Origin: Terriglobales bacterium
GTDB taxonomy: Bacteria > Acidobacteriota > Terriglobia > Terriglobales > Acidobacteriaceae
Assembly (NCBI GenBank): GCA_019241735.1
Contig: JAFAWN010000105.1
Location: forward strand, 1 to 6,284
DNA length: 6,284 nt
Reading direction: 5' to 3'
Positions 5,344 to 6,284 of the stretch are shown one piece after another (position 1 is the stretch's first letter; the number at the start of each line of letters is the position of its first letter). The translations under genes and the position numbers were made by a program. The notes under the pieces are model-generated. The model was not told the origin of the DNA. It did no database searches and saw only the letters and a list, made by a program, of their open reading frames with translations.

Positions 5344-6284
5344 ATGAGCTTTTCTGGCGAAGTTTCCGCTTTTTCCGCCGATCGCCGTCTCCACGATTCT
5401 GGTGTTGCATTCCTCGGACCTGTGGCCTCCATCCTGATTGCGGTTTTTTTGTGGGCGGCCATTTATCTGGCAGGAATGTTTACCCCCGGTCTGCTGGATG
5501 ATGTTGACACAGTTCACGCAGAAGCTGCCCGGGAGATGGTGCTGCGCCATGACTGGGTAACGCTGTACACGGATGGCATACGATACTTGGAGAAAGCGCC
5601 GTTGATGTATTGGGCGGTCGCCGCAAGCTACAAAGTATTTGGAGTCAGAGACTGGTCAACCCGGCTGCCGCTGATGTTATCTGTGCTTTCTCTTTTACTG
5701 TCAACTTATGCGTTGGGGCGGCGCGCGTATGGTGAAGCTGGCGGCCTGTACTCTGCGGTGGCGCTGGGCACATCTGTCGGGCCCTACATCTATACCCGCT
5801 TTCAGATCCCTGATGTTGCCGTCGGCCTGTGGCTGACGCTCGGATTTTATTTTTTTCTCGGCGCGGTCGAACAAGAACGCCCGTCTCGCTGGAATTGCTG
5901 GGGGTTCGCGACGAGCTGCGCGTTGAATGTGCTAACCAAGGGGCTGATCGGGCTGATATTTCCCGCCGCCGCCATTGCACTTTATTTGCTCCTAACGGGA
6001 AATTTCGGTTTCCTCAGGAGGTTACGCCTGGTTTCAAGCACGCTGGTCTTCCTGGCCGTGGCGGCGCCCTGGCACATCCTTGCCGCAATCCGAAATCCCG
6101 GAGAGGGCAACGTGCGGGGGTTTTTGTGGTTCTACTTCGTGAACGAACACTTCCTGCGCTACGTGAATAAGCGAGTGCCCCCTGGATACGATACTGTCCC
6201 GCTGCTGATTTTCTGGGGGCTGCTTCTGGTATGGCTGGTTCCGTGGGTGTTTTTTCTGCCACAGGCAATCGCGGAGGTCCCCCA
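5344..6284 (+). CDS. ArnT/PMT-family membrane glycosyltransferase, 3' end beyond the window
   Basis: An open frame with no stop runs for 313 codons to the window edge, so the C-terminus is missing. It is a multi-spanning membrane protein with hydrophobic helices at about 22-46, 108-126, 134-150, 158-183, 193-225, 233-250 and 285-310. Family motifs are clear: LDDVDTVHAEAAREM at 51-65 in the first periplasmic loop (acidic residues D52/D53/D55, then E60...R63-E64-M65), YLEKAPLMYW at 81-90, TRLPL at 106-110, PDVAV at 156-160, LTKGLIG at 197-203, APWHI at 251-255 and NEHFLRYV at 267-274. Such GT-C enzymes transfer sugars from polyprenyl-phosphate donors to lipid A or other envelope acceptors on the periplasmic side. 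The acceptor here is unknown, and an L-Ara4N role should not be assumed. ATG 5344 has a weak GGA 7 bases upstream; no other ATG, GTG or TTG occurs between the kinase stop and it. Confidence 0.85.
   Translation, partial: MSFSGEVSAFSADRRLHDSGVAFLGPVASILIAVFLWAAIYLAGMFTPGLLDDVDTVHAEAAREMVLRHDWVTLYTDGIRYLEKAPLMYWAVAASYKVFGVRDWSTRLPLMLSVLSLLLSTYALGRRAYGEAGGLYSAVALGTSVGPYIYTRFQIPDVAVGLWLTLGFYFFLGAVEQERPSRWNCWGFATSCALNVLTKGLIGLIFPAAAIALYLLLTGNFGFLRRLRLVSSTLVFLAVAAPWHILAAIRNPGEGNVRGFLWFYFVNEHFLRYVNKRVPPGYDTVPLLIFWGLLLVWLVPWVFFLPQAIAEVP

Noticed and set aside
1..6284. Mobile elements, CRISPR arrays, tRNA or rRNA genes
   Set aside because: I saw no transposase-like product, no regularly spaced repeats and no tRNA or rRNA signatures on either strand.

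Overview
The window is a stretch of bacterial chromosome with moderately high GC. It holds five recognisable gene products and one roughly 555-base non-coding region. The mix of genes suggests a soil-type bacterium of the Acidobacteriota (Terriglobia/Koribacter-like), but this is an inference from gene style and no marker gene is present to prove it. The features pointing that way are a short TonB-like protein, an Arg-rich pseudo-receiver, a GAF protein with a zinc ribbon, a PAS hybrid kinase with the AHDFNN H-box, and an ArnT-type glycosyltransferase.

Layout. Positions 7-621 (+) encode a single-span protein with a TonB C-terminal domain. It converges, with a 30-base gap, on 652-1296 (-), a receiver-like protein with an Arg-rich disordered N-terminus. 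Positions 1297-1851 carry no convincing gene. They separate two divergent transcription units and contain a candidate promoter for each side plus several inverted repeats, including a perfect 8+8 dyad. Positions 1852-3057 (+) encode a GAF domain protein with a Cys4 zinc ribbon and a C-terminal membrane anchor. Positions 3224-5304 (+) encode what was almost certainly one REC-PAS-HisKA-HATPase-REC hybrid histidine kinase. As given, the reading frame is broken inside the PAS domain at about 3731, which leaves two ORFs overlapping by 4 bases (3224-3736 and 3733-5304). Positions 5344-6284 (+) begin an ArnT/PMT-type membrane glycosyltransferase that runs off the window end.

The genes make a signalling-rich neighbourhood: a membrane-anchored GAF protein next to a soluble hybrid kinase with receivers at both ends, and a degenerate receiver on the other side of the shared intergenic region. 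No DNA-binding output domain is visible here, so the outputs of the phosphorelay must lie elsewhere. The TonB-like and glycosyltransferase genes are cell-envelope functions and need not be linked to the signalling genes.

The main points of interest are the PAS-splitting frameshift (repaired by one extra base, most simply a G), the unusual architectures of the pseudo-receiver and GAF/zinc-ribbon proteins, the perfect dyad at 1401-1418, and candidate promoters that lie so close to start codons that very short leaders are predicted.
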